Origin: CAKZNE01 sp963976435
GTDB taxonomy: Bacteria > Bacteroidota > Bacteroidia > Flavobacteriales > Schleiferiaceae
Assembly (NCBI GenBank): GCA_963976435.1
Contig: CAXBKQ010000018.1
Coordinates: 1 to 64,000 of the forward strand
DNA: 64,000 bases
Direction: 5' to 3'
Every line of letters begins with the position of its first letter. Position 1 is the stretch's first letter. Both the position numbers and the translations under genes were made by a program. The notes under the pieces were generated by a model. It did not search any database and had not been told where the DNA came from. It worked only from the letters and a program-made list of their open reading frames with translations. Below are positions 1-8,792 of this stretch, one piece after another.

Positions 1-1917
1 GCTTTTCGATATTATAAATTTCAATATTTGGGAACTTTTTTAGACCGTGGTTTTGAGATTAATAAAATTAAGGTAATACCCCGATCACCTGGAGAGAATG
101 TTTTTGAAGGTGAAATTTATATTCGTGAGGATTTTTGGAGCCTTTACAGTTTAAACCTCCAAGCCAAAATAAATATGTATGATGTGAGCATAGAACAAAT
201 ATTTGCCCCTGTTTTGGATGATATTTGGATGCCTGTTACCCAAAAATATAAATTCGAATTCAGCCTTTTCGGCTTTTATGGTGTTTATGATTATTTCGCA
301 TCTGTTCAGGATTATATTATTGTTAAAAACCGTGAACTTGATGCTCTTGTAAACCTCGTGGATGAAAAGGTTGAAGAGGCCCCTGAAAAATTAGAATCCA
401 TCAAAGATGGTGAGCTTGATGATGGATTGGATGATGTTTTTGACAAAAAGAAATCTGTTAGTAACAAGCAGTTTTTTGATTTAATTGAAGATTACGAAAA
501 ATCAGAACTAGAAAAGACTGAGGAGAAAGACGTTCTCTACGATTACACCTTTGAAATTGATAGTGCTGCAAAAACAAAAGACTCCCTTTACTGGGCAGAT
601 ATTAGATCTGTACCTCTAACCGAAAAAGAAAAAAAGAGCTATGTCATAGATGACAGCCTTTATATGGTTCAGAAAAAAACTAGAAACCGCGATAGTTTAA
701 GACAGGCAAATGGAGATACTTTAGGTTTTGCAGACTTATTTTTTGGTGGCTACTATAAAATCTCTGATAGGATGAGGTTGAGCTTTCCTGGGTTTTTACC
801 AAATTTAAGGTATAATACTGTTGAAGGAGTAAATCTAGACTTTAGTGCCAACATTTTCTGGAAGGACGACAGTGTCTATGGCATAAATATCAAACCTTAC
901 CTGCGTTATGGTTTTTCGAGTAATACTCTATATCCAAAACTTGAGCTTCGCTTTGGTTTAGGCAAGAAAAGACCAAAACACATTTTCCAAATTGAAGGTG
1001 GAAAATATATTAATCAGTTTTCAAAAAACTCAATAAACCCATTTGTAAACAGCCTTTATTCATTGCTTTTGGAAAGGAATTATATGAGGCTTTACGAAAA
1101 AGAATATGTTCGTGGGGAATGGTCGAAAAACTTGAATACAAAGTATTCTGTAAAAGGTAGTGTGGAGTGGGCGAATAGAAATCAGCTTTTTAATAATAGT
1201 AATTGGTCTTTAATTAATTGGAAAGACACAGAATATTTTGGCAATGAGCCCTTAAATCGGGAAGGTGGTTTTCAAGCGTTTACGGATGCCAAGGCCTTTA
1301 CCACCTCCTTCGAATTTACCGCTCAGCCATGGTTGAAATACCGCAAATACAATGGCCATAAATTTCCAATAGCTGGCAGTTCACCTATAATTTCATTGCG
1401 TTATTTCTCGGGTTGGAAGGGCGTTTTTGAAAGTAGCTCTGAATTTCAAAGAATTGAGGCCAGCCTAAAATCGAGCATAAAAATTGGAGCAAAAGCCACT
1501 CTAGATTTTGAAATTGAAGGTGGAAGCTTTCTTTATGCCAATGAGCTACAGTTTATAGATCATAAGCACTTTCAAGGTTTATTAACCGAGTTTGCACCTT
1601 TGAGTTTAACAGGAAATTACAGGCTTTTAGATTATTACAATTACAGCACATCAAACAACTATATTTCAGCATTGAGCTATATCCGCTTTCGAAAATTATT
1701 CATCACCCAAATACCCGCACTAAGGTTGCTAGGAGTAAAGGAAAACTTTTTTGTGAATTATTTAAAAAGCGAATTTTCTCCCAACTATACTGAGCTTGGT
1801 TATACTGTAGATAATATTTTAAACCTTTTCCGCCTGGAGCTTATCCAATCTTTTGAAGATTCAAAAGCTAAAAACTTTGGTTTTAGAATCGGTATTTCTG
1901 CGAGTATAGGTGGTTGA
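1..1917 (+). CDS. DUF5686-type outer-membrane protein, 3' part (5' end outside window)
   Basis: The reading frame is open to the first base of the window, so this is the C-terminal 638 residues of a longer protein. The N-terminal part resembles the DUF5686 family of Bacteroidota surface proteins, which usually follow a signal peptide and a carboxypeptidase-regulatory-like domain; those parts would lie upstream. A charged Asp/Glu/Lys-rich linker lies roughly at residues 120-215. The last 400 residues are rich in alternating aromatic and polar residues, as in an outer-membrane beta-barrel. The frame ends 124 bases before the paaA start with no obvious terminator. The molecular function of the family is not known to me. 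The family call is from recall of typical sequence, not from a search. Confidence 0.75.
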   Translation, partial: AFRYYKFQYLGTFLDRGFEINKIKVIPRSPGENVFEGEIYIREDFWSLYSLNLQAKINMYDVSIEQIFAPVLDDIWMPVTQKYKFEFSLFGFYGVYDYFASVQDYIIVKNRELDALVNLVDEKVEEAPEKLESIKDGELDDGLDDVFDKKKSVSNKQFFDLIEDYEKSELEKTEEKDVLYDYTFEIDSAAKTKDSLYWADIRSVPLTEKEKKSYVIDDSLYMVQKKTRNRDSLRQANGDTLGFADLFFGGYYKISDRMRLSFPGFLPNLRYNTVEGVNLDFSANIFWKDDSVYGINIKPYLRYGFSSNTLYPKLELRFGLGKKRPKHIFQIEGGKYINQFSKNSINPFVNSLYSLLLERNYMRLYEKEYVRGEWSKNLNTKYSVKGSVEWANRNQLFNNSNWSLINWKDTEYFGNEPLNREGGFQAFTDAKAFTTSFEFTAQPWLKYRKYNGHKFPIAGSSPIISLRYFSGWKGVFESSSEFQRIEASLKSSIKIGAKATLDFEIEGGSFLYANELQFIDHKHFQGLLTEFAPLSLTGNYRLLDYYNYSTSNNYISALSYIRFRKLFITQIPALRLLGVKENFFVNYLKSEFSPNYTELGYTVDNILNLFRLELIQSFEDSKAKNFGFRIGISASIGG

Positions 1918-2010
1918 TTTTTACCCAGTCTAGACTCTTCCATCTTCTTTTCTGCAGGGAAATGAACTTTTCCGGATGATTTTCGTCATATTTATAAACT
2001 AAATGAGTGC

Positions 2011-2018
2011 TATCTTTG
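2011..2018 (+). promoter_or_regulatory. Putative -7 promoter element of the paa cluster
   Basis: TATCTTTG matches the Bacteroidota -7 consensus TAnnTTTG and lies 24 bases before the ATG at 2042. No convincing TTTG element is present at the usual distance upstream. The element falls inside the longer open frame starting at 2003, which argues that 2042 is the real start of paaA. Confidence 0.45.
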
Positions 2019-2041
2019 TAAATCTCAAAAGTCCAAAAGCT

Positions 2042-2992
2042 ATGACAAAAGAAATGAGTTTGGAAGATCGTTTTCAGCATTATGTTGATGCTGAAAACAA
2101 GGTTGAACCAAAAGATTGGATGCCTGAAAAGTATAGGAAAACCTTAATCCGACAAATAAGTCAACATGCACACAGCGAAGTAGTGGGTATGTTACCCGAA
2201 GCAAATTGGCTCACTCGTGCTCCTTCATTGAGAAGGAAGGTTGCTCTATTGGCCAAGGTTCAAGATGAGGCTGGTCATGGTCTTTACCTATATTCCGCAG
2301 CGGAAACATTAGGGGCAGACAGAATGGATATGGTAAAAGATTTGCTTTCTGGAAAAGCTAAATATTCCAGTATTTTTAATTACCCCACCCCTTCTTGGGC
2401 AGACATGGGAGCCATAGGTTGGTTGGTTGATGGTGCTGCTATCGCCAATCAGGTAATGCTTTGTAGAACTTCCTATGGCCCATATTCTAGAGCCATGGTT
2501 AAGATTTGTAAGGAGGAGAGTTTTCACCAAAGACAGGGTTATGAAATTATGATTAGCCTTTGCAATGGAAGCCCTATTCAGAAAAAAATGGCCCAAGATG
2601 CCTTAAATCGCTGGTGGTGGCCTTCCCTTATGATGTTCGGACCAACGGATGATTTATCTCCAAATTCTGCTCAAAGCATGAAATGGAAAATCAAAAGAAA
2701 ATCAAATGATGAATTGCGTCAAGAATTCATCGACAAAACTGTACCTCAAGCGGAGTTTTTGGGTCTAAGTATTCCAGATAAGGACTTGAAATGGAATGAA
2801 AAAACCAAGCATTATGAACATGGTGAAATTGATTGGGAGGAGTTTTATGATGTTATCAAAGGAAATGGTAAGTGCAACACCCAAAGATTAGAGGCTAGAA
2901 ATAAAGCACATGATAATGGGGAGTGGGTAAGAGAAGCCGCAAATGCCTACGCCAAAAAACAAGCCGAAAGAAAAAAACACCAAGCAGCTTAA
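2042..2992 (+). CDS. paaA: 1,2-phenylacetyl-CoA epoxidase, catalytic subunit PaaA
   Basis: This is the oxygenase subunit of the multicomponent di-iron enzyme that epoxidises the ring of phenylacetyl-CoA in the aerobic phenylacetate pathway. The 316-residue protein carries two ExxH-type iron-binding motifs, EAGH at residues 76-79 and EESFH at 158-162, which sit where the known PaaA ligands do. A start at 2003 is possible (329 residues), but 2042 gives a length closer to the family (about 310) and lies behind a TAnnTTTG element. It is the first gene of the paaABCD run, 21 bases before paaB. The reductase gene paaE is not adjacent. Confidence 0.95.
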   Translation: MTKEMSLEDRFQHYVDAENKVEPKDWMPEKYRKTLIRQISQHAHSEVVGMLPEANWLTRAPSLRRKVALLAKVQDEAGHGLYLYSAAETLGADRMDMVKDLLSGKAKYSSIFNYPTPSWADMGAIGWLVDGAAIANQVMLCRTSYGPYSRAMVKICKEESFHQRQGYEIMISLCNGSPIQKKMAQDALNRWWWPSLMMFGPTDDLSPNSAQSMKWKIKRKSNDELRQEFIDKTVPQAEFLGLSIPDKDLKWNEKTKHYEHGEIDWEEFYDVIKGNGKCNTQRLEARNKAHDNGEWVREAANAYAKKQAERKKHQAA

Positions 2993-3013
2993 TATTACTT
3001 AATTATAAGGTCT

Positions 3014-3304
3014 ATGTCTGATAAGGATAATTGGAAAATTTGGGAGGTATTTATTCGCTCCAGAAATGGTCTTAGCCACAAACATGTAGGTAGTCTTCAT
3101 GCTCCTGATGCAGAAATGGCTATTAAAAACGCTAGAGATGTTTATACCCGTAGAAGTGAAGGTATTAGCATTTGGGTTTGCCCATCGGAGTCGATAACCG
3201 CTTCAAGCCCAGATGAAAACGAAGCTCTATTTGCTCCCGCGGATGATAAAGTGTACCGTCATCCCACATTTTATGAAATACCCGATGAAATAGGTCACAT
3301 GTAA
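3014..3304 (+). CDS. paaB: 1,2-phenylacetyl-CoA epoxidase subunit PaaB
   Basis: This small subunit (96 residues) of the phenylacetyl-CoA epoxygenase joins PaaAC heterodimers in the complex and has no metal site of its own. The N-terminal WKIWEVFIRS stretch and the pattern of a short beta-rich protein that begins by matching 'W.vfvR...g..H.hvGslhA' are typical of PaaB. Length is normal for the family. It lies between paaA and paaC with short gaps of 21 and 22 bases, so the genes are probably cotranscribed. Confidence 0.95.
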   Translation: MSDKDNWKIWEVFIRSRNGLSHKHVGSLHAPDAEMAIKNARDVYTRRSEGISIWVCPSESITASSPDENEALFAPADDKVYRHPTFYEIPDEIGHM

Positions 3305-3326
3305 TTTACCTTTTAAAAAGATTCTA

Positions 3327-4079
3327 TTGGATTCTAAAGTACTTGAATATACACTTCGCCTTGCAGATAATGCCCTAATCCTAGGGCAAAGATTAGTGGA
3401 ATGGTGTGGCCACGGACCTGTTTTGGAGCAAGATATTGCTCTTTCTAATATTGCCCTCGACCAATTAGGACAAGCCAGAATGCTTCTTCAATATGCTGCC
3501 GAACAAAAAGGTGAAGGGTTTACAGAAGACAAGCTTGCCTTTTTTAGAGTAGATAATGAGTTTAGAAACTCCTTGATCGTGGAACTTCCAAATCAAGACT
3601 GGGGTTTTACACTGGCTCGTCAGTTTTATTTTGACACTTACAATTACTTTCTCTATTCTGAACTATTAAAAAGTTCCGATGATAATATTAAGGCCATAGC
3701 ACAAAAAGCTATTAAAGAAATTACCTATCATGCTCAATGGAGTGCTGAATGGATTATTAGACTTGGCGACGGTACAGAAGAAAGTCATGCTAGAATCCAA
3801 AAATCTATTGATGAGCTTTGGGAATGGACTGGTGAACTTTTTAGCAAAGATGAAATAGATCTGTATGCCGAAAATCAAAATATAGGCCCAAATCAAGATA
3901 CTATTAAAGATAATTGGCATCAAAAGGTGGATCAAATTCTTGAAATCGCCAAATTGAAAAAACCTGAAGGAAGCTGGATGCAGTCTGGTGGTAAACAAGG
4001 GGATCACACAGAATATTTAGGTTTTATTCTTGCCGAAATGCAATCCTTACCACGCACCTACCCCGAGGCAAATTGGTAA
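3327..4079 (+). CDS. paaC: 1,2-phenylacetyl-CoA epoxidase subunit PaaC
   Basis: PaaC is the ferritin-like structural partner of PaaA; it stabilises the catalytic subunit but does not bind iron itself. The 250-residue helical protein contains the family features 'LADNALILGQRL..W' near the start and 'YHAQWSAEWIIRLGDGT' in the middle. No ATG is available in the first codons; TTG at 3327 is the best start and gives the usual family length. It ends 3 bases before the start of paaD. Confidence 0.93.
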   Translation: MDSKVLEYTLRLADNALILGQRLVEWCGHGPVLEQDIALSNIALDQLGQARMLLQYAAEQKGEGFTEDKLAFFRVDNEFRNSLIVELPNQDWGFTLARQFYFDTYNYFLYSELLKSSDDNIKAIAQKAIKEITYHAQWSAEWIIRLGDGTEESHARIQKSIDELWEWTGELFSKDEIDLYAENQNIGPNQDTIKDNWHQKVDQILEIAKLKKPEGSWMQSGGKQGDHTEYLGFILAEMQSLPRTYPEANW

Positions 4080-4082
4080 AGG

Positions 4083-4571
4083 ATGTCTCCTGAAGAAAAG
4101 CAAATATGGTCTTGGCTAGAAGAAGTAAGCGATCCTGAAATTCCTGTTTTAACAGTTACTGATCTCGGGGTTGTAAGAAAAGTAGAGCTTGTTGAAGATC
4201 TGTGTATTGTAAGCATTACCCCTACTTATTCTGGATGCCCAGCGATGAACGAAATTGAAGAAAACATCCTGGCCGTATTAAAAGAAAAAGGTGTAGAAAA
4301 AATAAAAGTTAAAACCATTCTTTCTCCGGCTTGGACAACAGATTGGATGACCGAGAAAGGCAAAGAAAAGTTAAGAGAATTTGGCATTGCCCCACCAGAA
4401 GGAAGTTCAGCAGATAAGTCGGTATTATTTGGAGAGGCCAAAAAAGTTCGTTGCCCACATTGTAAATCTCGAGATACAGAAATGATAAGCCAGTTTGGTT
4501 CTACTGCTTGTAAATCACTTTATAAATGCAAATCTTGCTTAGAACCCTTCGATTATTTTAAATGTATTTAA
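4083..4571 (+). CDS. paaD: Phenylacetate pathway maturation protein PaaD (MIP18/DUF59 family with zinc ribbon)
   Basis: PaaD is thought to help assemble an iron-sulfur or iron centre of the epoxygenase system. Residues 1-90 form a DUF59/MIP18-type domain with DPEIP (18-22) and the conserved GCPAM (51-55). The C-terminus carries a zinc ribbon with Cys124, Cys127, Cys149 and Cys152, which separates PaaD from SufT-like DUF59 proteins. It is the last gene of paaABCD; paaE, which often follows, is absent here, and the next gene is the paaG-type isomerase behind its own promoter. Confidence 0.93.
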   Translation: MSPEEKQIWSWLEEVSDPEIPVLTVTDLGVVRKVELVEDLCIVSITPTYSGCPAMNEIEENILAVLKEKGVEKIKVKTILSPAWTTDWMTEKGKEKLREFGIAPPEGSSADKSVLFGEAKKVRCPHCKSRDTEMISQFGSTACKSLYKCKSCLEPFDYFKCI

Positions 4572-4579
4572 GTTTCATT

Positions 4580-4610
4580 TTTGAGGTGATAACAATAAAA
4601 ATTACATTTG
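4580..4610 (+). promoter_or_regulatory. Canonical Bacteroidota promoter in front of paaG
   Basis: TTTG (4580-4583), 19 bases, then TACATTTG (4603-4610) matches the TTTG / TAnnTTTG promoter of Bacteroidota exactly in sequence and spacing. It lies 16 bases before the ATG at 4626. The -7 box overlaps the upstream TTG at 4608, which therefore is unlikely to be the start of paaG. Confidence 0.65.
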
Positions 4611-4625
4611 AACAAATCGAAAAAA

Positions 4626-5405
4626 ATGTCTCAATTTATACTAAGTGAAAAAATAGGAGCCATCCTAAAAATCACCCTAAACAGACCCGACAAATACAAT
4701 AGTTTTGTTCGAGAAATGGCTTTAGCCCTTCAATCCGAACTTAAAAATGCCAATTCAAACGAGGAAATTAGGGCCATATATCTTACCGGCAATGGTAAAG
4801 CATTTTGTGCCGGGCAAGACCTTGCCGAAGCTATTGATCCAAATGGTCCGGAATTAACTAAAATTGTTTCGGAACATTATAATCCGATAATTGAGCAAAT
4901 TAGAAATTTAGATAAGCCTGTTATAGCAGCGGTAAACGGTGTAGCGGCAGGTGCCGGGGCAAATATTGCGCTTGCCTGCGATATTGTTGTGGCCACAAAA
5001 AGCGCAAGTTTTATTCAGGCATTTTCCAAAATTGGACTTATTCCCGATAGTGGCGGTACCTATACTTTAACTCGCTTAGTAGGTCTTCAAAAAGCTTCTG
5101 CCTTAATGATGCTTGGCGATAAAGTTGCAGCAGAAGAAGCACAAGAAATGGGTATGATCTATAAGGTTTTTGAAGATGAAGAGTTCGAAAAATCTTCGAT
5201 GAAAATTGCTCAAAAGCTAAGCCTTATGCCAACTAAAGCCTTGGCTTATACCAAAAAATTACTAAATGAAAGTTTTCAAAATTCACTAAGCGAGCAATTG
5301 AAATTAGAAGACAAATACCAAAGTCTAGCAGGTAAAAGTTACGACTATGAAGAAGGAGTAAATGCCTTCTTGGAAAAAAGACCAGCCAGCTTTAAAGGCA
5401 AATAA
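4626..5405 (+). CDS. paaG: Enoyl-CoA hydratase/isomerase family, PaaG-type ring-epoxide isomerase
   Basis: This crotonase-fold protein of 259 residues most likely isomerises the ring epoxide of phenylacetyl-CoA to the oxepin. The crotonase signature is visible: the oxyanion-hole region 'AFCAGQDL', the second oxyanion loop 'NGVAAGAGANIALACD' and 'IPDSGGT', in which Asp replaces the Glu of true hydratases, as in PaaG. It sits between paaD and the paaH-type dehydrogenase. The start at 4626 fits the family length and the promoter; TTG at 4608 would add six residues. A general enoyl-CoA hydratase of the pathway (PaaF) is the main alternative. Confidence 0.85.
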   Translation: MSQFILSEKIGAILKITLNRPDKYNSFVREMALALQSELKNANSNEEIRAIYLTGNGKAFCAGQDLAEAIDPNGPELTKIVSEHYNPIIEQIRNLDKPVIAAVNGVAAGAGANIALACDIVVATKSASFIQAFSKIGLIPDSGGTYTLTRLVGLQKASALMMLGDKVAAEEAQEMGMIYKVFEDEEFEKSSMKIAQKLSLMPTKALAYTKKLLNESFQNSLSEQLKLEDKYQSLAGKSYDYEEGVNAFLEKRPASFKGK

Positions 5406-5424
5406 TCTTACAAACAAAATTAGA

Positions 5425-6579
5425 ATGCAAATAGGAATAATCGGAGCTGGAGCGATGGGTGCTGGAATAGCACAAGTAGCAGCCCAAAATGGAAATCAGG
5501 TATACCTTTTTGATACTCAAGCTTCTGCTTTGGAAAAAGCAAAATTTGGCCATGAAAAGATCCTTTCCCGACTGGTAGAAAAGGGACGGTTAAATGCTGG
5601 TGAAGACCAAACCATATTATCCCGAATTCAATATTCCGGAAGTTTAAATGATTTTAAAAATTGTGAATTAATTATTGAAGCCATTATTGAAAAGCTTGAA
5701 ATAAAAAAACAAGTCTTTCAAAAGCTGGAAGAAATTTGTGGACAAGACTGCATTTTAGCTTCCAACACCTCCTCTTTATCCATTGCTTCAATTGGATCAG
5801 CAATAAAAAACCCCGGGCGATTATTGGGTATTCATTTTTTTAACCCTGCTCCTTTAATGCCCTTGGTAGAAATTATTCCAGCTGTTTCTTCTGATGTAAA
5901 AATTGTAGAAAAAGCTCGGTCTATAATTAACTCCTGGGGGAAAATAACTGTCTTGGCCAAAGACACTCCGGGCTTTATTGTAAACCGTGTAGCACGCCCA
6001 TATTATGGAGAAGCTGTACGAATTTACGAAGAAGGTATTGCAGATCCTGCAACCATAGATTGGGCAATGACAGAATTAGGAGGCTTTCGGATGGGACCCT
6101 TTACTTTAATGGATTTTATTGGTCATGATGTAAACTACGCCGTTACAGAATCTGTTTTTAAAGAGTTTTACTACGACCCTAGATATAAGCCTAATTTTTC
6201 TCAAAAAAGAATGGTTGAAGCCGGTTGGCTAGGTCGTAAAACGGGAAAGGGTTTTTACAATTATCATGAAGGATCCACTAAACCAGAACCGAATAAAGAT
6301 CCGGCTCTTGCCGAAGCTATTCTAAAGCGAATTTTAGCCATGCTTATTAATGAAGCTGCAGATGCCTTATATTTAAACATTGCCAATGCAGCAGATATTG
6401 ATCTGGCTATGACTAAGGGGGTAAATTACCCTAAAGGTCTCCTCCATTGGGCAGACGAATTAGGCATAGAACAATGCGTAGCAAACATGGATGAACTTTA
6501 TCAGCAATATTTGGAAGATAGATACCGTTGCAGTCCATTGCTTCGAAAAATGGCGATGGAAAACAAGAGCTTTTTTTAA
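5425..6579 (+). CDS. paaH: 3-hydroxyacyl-CoA dehydrogenase, PaaH-like
   Basis: The enzyme oxidises a 3-hydroxyacyl-CoA with NAD+; in this context the likely substrate is 3-hydroxyadipyl-CoA. The 384-residue protein opens with the NAD-binding GAGAMG (residues 7-12), continues with the 3HCDH_N fold and 'GIHFFNPAP..PLVEI', and carries the 'GRKTGKGFYNY' hallmark followed by a second C-terminal 3HCDH domain. The longest frame begins at 5362 inside paaG, but ATG 5425 starts exactly at the Rossmann strand, 19 bases after the paaG stop. It is shorter than the roughly 475-residue proteobacterial PaaH, so substrate range is inferred from position. Confidence 0.85.
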   Translation: MQIGIIGAGAMGAGIAQVAAQNGNQVYLFDTQASALEKAKFGHEKILSRLVEKGRLNAGEDQTILSRIQYSGSLNDFKNCELIIEAIIEKLEIKKQVFQKLEEICGQDCILASNTSSLSIASIGSAIKNPGRLLGIHFFNPAPLMPLVEIIPAVSSDVKIVEKARSIINSWGKITVLAKDTPGFIVNRVARPYYGEAVRIYEEGIADPATIDWAMTELGGFRMGPFTLMDFIGHDVNYAVTESVFKEFYYDPRYKPNFSQKRMVEAGWLGRKTGKGFYNYHEGSTKPEPNKDPALAEAILKRILAMLINEAADALYLNIANAADIDLAMTKGVNYPKGLLHWADELGIEQCVANMDELYQQYLEDRYRCSPLLRKMAMENKSFF

Positions 6580-6582
6580 ATT

Positions 6583-8067
6583 ATGTACAGCTACCTCATC
6601 TCTCAAAAATGGAAAAGAACCTTTCGTTCTGGCTTCTTTAGCCAAGGAATAGGTGTAAAATTATTATTGTTTTTTATGATGATTTACTTTGGTGGATCAT
6701 TTTTATTACTCGGTATATTTTTACCTGAATTATTAGGAAACACTTTTCCAAACGAGGAGCTTTTAAGTCCTGTTTTTGCCAGTTTCTTTTTGTATTATCT
6801 CCTTATGGATTTAAGCCTTCGCTTTTTTCTTCAAGAGCTTTCTGTAATCAGTATTCGGCATTATTTAATTCTTCCAATTAAAAAAAGCAGGGTAGTCCAC
6901 TTTCTATTACAGGGCTCTATTTTCAGCTTTTTCAATTTAGTGCCCCTTTTTTTTCTGATTCCTTTTGCTATAAAAACAATAAGCTCAGAAAATGGTACTC
7001 TGGAGGCTGTTATTTGGTTTTGTAGCATGTTTCTCTTTTGCCTCAGCAATCATTATTTAGCAATTTATGTAAAACGCATCCTCGCTGTAAACCAAAAAGT
7101 TTTTATGGCATTCGCCGCCTTGGTTATAGGAATTATTTTGGGTGATGCTTTTCAGTGGTTTTCTTTAAGAGAGCTTTCTAAGTTTTTATTTGCTGGCTAT
7201 TCTAGCAGCTATTTTCTGATTATTATTCCAATAGCAAGTTTTTTGGCTTTGTACTTTTTGAATTTTAAATTTTTAATTCACCACACCCAATTGGATCTTT
7301 GGACCCATAAAAATGAAAACTCTGTAATAAATACAGAGCGATTTAGCTTTATTGAGTCTAAAGGAGCGGTAGGTCAGATGCTGGCAAATGAACTTAAGCT
7401 TATCATTAGAAATAAGAGGACCAAGTCTGTACTTTTTATGAATGTCCTAGTTCTATTTTTTGGCCTCTATTTTTATTTAAACCCAGATTTTGAGGGCCAG
7501 GCCTCCTGGTATTTGTTCTGTGGAATATTTATGACTGGAATGTTCTTAATAAATTACGGCCAGTTTTTAATAGGCTGGGAAGGTGCTTATTTCGATGGTA
7601 TTTTAACACGGTCCTATTCATTGATGGATTTTTTCAAAGCCAAATTTCTGCTTATCGCTGTAAGTTGTGTAATTTCTTATACTCTTATAAGTCCATATAT
7701 CTATTTTGGAATGGATGTTTTTCTAGCACATAGTGCGGCTTTCCTTTTTAATTTAGGTTTTAATTCCTTCTTCATTTTATTTGCTGCTACCTACAATAAA
7801 AAGAAAATAGATCTTAGTCAGGGAAGTGCTTTCAATTACCAGGGAACAAGTACTATTCAATTCTTAATAGCCATTCCTACTATGGTTTTACCTTTTTTAA
7901 TTTTTATCTCTTTCAAGGTTTTTTGGGGAGATAATGCTGGTTTTATTGGAGTTGGTGCTTTTGGATTATTAAGCCTTGCCTTTTCCAAACTTTGGTTAAA
8001 AGGAATAGTAGAGAATTTTAAAGAGAAAAAATATATTAACGCTGCTGGGTTTAGAGAAAAATCTTAG
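6583..8067 (+). CDS. DUF5687-type ABC transporter membrane protein
   Basis: This is a 494-residue integral membrane protein with about ten to twelve hydrophobic segments and almost no extramembrane domain. It resembles the DUF5687 family of Bacteroidota, which acts as the permease half of an ABC exporter next to an ATPase gene. Here the ATPase follows after 20 bases, which fits. It starts 3 bases after paaH stops, so it may be read through from the paa genes, but nothing links its function to phenylacetate. The substrate is unknown. Confidence 0.78.
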   Translation: MYSYLISQKWKRTFRSGFFSQGIGVKLLLFFMMIYFGGSFLLLGIFLPELLGNTFPNEELLSPVFASFFLYYLLMDLSLRFFLQELSVISIRHYLILPIKKSRVVHFLLQGSIFSFFNLVPLFFLIPFAIKTISSENGTLEAVIWFCSMFLFCLSNHYLAIYVKRILAVNQKVFMAFAALVIGIILGDAFQWFSLRELSKFLFAGYSSSYFLIIIPIASFLALYFLNFKFLIHHTQLDLWTHKNENSVINTERFSFIESKGAVGQMLANELKLIIRNKRTKSVLFMNVLVLFFGLYFYLNPDFEGQASWYLFCGIFMTGMFLINYGQFLIGWEGAYFDGILTRSYSLMDFFKAKFLLIAVSCVISYTLISPYIYFGMDVFLAHSAAFLFNLGFNSFFILFAATYNKKKIDLSQGSAFNYQGTSTIQFLIAIPTMVLPFLIFISFKVFWGDNAGFIGVGAFGLLSLAFSKLWLKGIVENFKEKKYINAAGFREKS

Positions 8068-8087
8068 CGCAGCTTAGAGGAAATAGC

Positions 8088-8792
8088 ATGGGATGTATAA
8101 TCAGTATTTCAGATGTTAGTAAATCATATGGCAAGGAAAAAGTTTTAGATATACCTAGTCTTGATTTAATTAAATCAGAATCATTAGGCCTTGTAGGTAA
8201 CAATGGTGCCGGAAAAACAACCTTGTTTAGAGTTTTATTAGATTTAATAAAGCCCGATCAGGGTATTGTAAAAAGTAAGGATATTAATGTAGCCAGGAGT
8301 GAAGAGTGGAAGCTTTTTACTGGTAGCTTTTTGGATGAAGGCTTTTTAATAGACTACCTAACTGCCGACGAATATTTCCATTTTATTGGGGGTCTATTTA
8401 ACCTGGATAAGTTGGAGATAAAAAACCGACTATCTCCCTTTGAAGAATTTTTTAAGGGTGAAATACATGGCAAAAAAAAATACATTAGAGACCTATCAAA
8501 AGGAAATCAAAAAAAGGTGGGAATAGCTGGAGCCCTTTTGGGGAATCCAGAAATTTTATTCTTGGACGAGCCTTTTGCCAATCTGGATCCATCCACTCAA
8601 TATAAGCTTCGTGATGAGTTAAAACGCCTTGATCAAGAAACGGAAATCACTATGCTTATCTCCAGTCATGACCTTGTTCATGTAACTGAATTTTGCCAGA
8701 GAATCGTTATTTTGGATAAAGGAAAAATTGCAAAAGATCTGTATACTACTTCAGAAACACTTAAAGAATTAGAGGCCTATTTTGCTCATTAA
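8088..8792 (+). CDS. ABC transporter ATP-binding protein
   Basis: This 234-residue nucleotide-binding subunit probably powers the DUF5687-type permease encoded just upstream. Walker A is GNNGAGKT at residues 37-44, the signature motif is LSKGNQKK at 136-143 (a variant of LSGGQ), Walker B is ILFLDE at 156-161 with the D-loop 'NLDP' after it, and the switch His lies in 'SSHDL'. No membrane domain is fused. Its stop codon overlaps the stop of the convergent acetyltransferase gene in TTAA (8789-8792). Confidence 0.9.
   Translation: MGCIISISDVSKSYGKEKVLDIPSLDLIKSESLGLVGNNGAGKTTLFRVLLDLIKPDQGIVKSKDINVARSEEWKLFTGSFLDEGFLIDYLTADEYFHFIGGLFNLDKLEIKNRLSPFEEFFKGEIHGKKKYIRDLSKGNQKKVGIAGALLGNPEILFLDEPFANLDPSTQYKLRDELKRLDQETEITMLISSHDLVHVTEFCQRIVILDKGKIAKDLYTTSETLKELEAYFAH

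Noticed and set aside
5362..5424. Extended N-terminus of the PaaH-like protein
   Set aside because: The 21 extra codons overlap paaG in another frame and precede the Rossmann strand that normally starts the protein.
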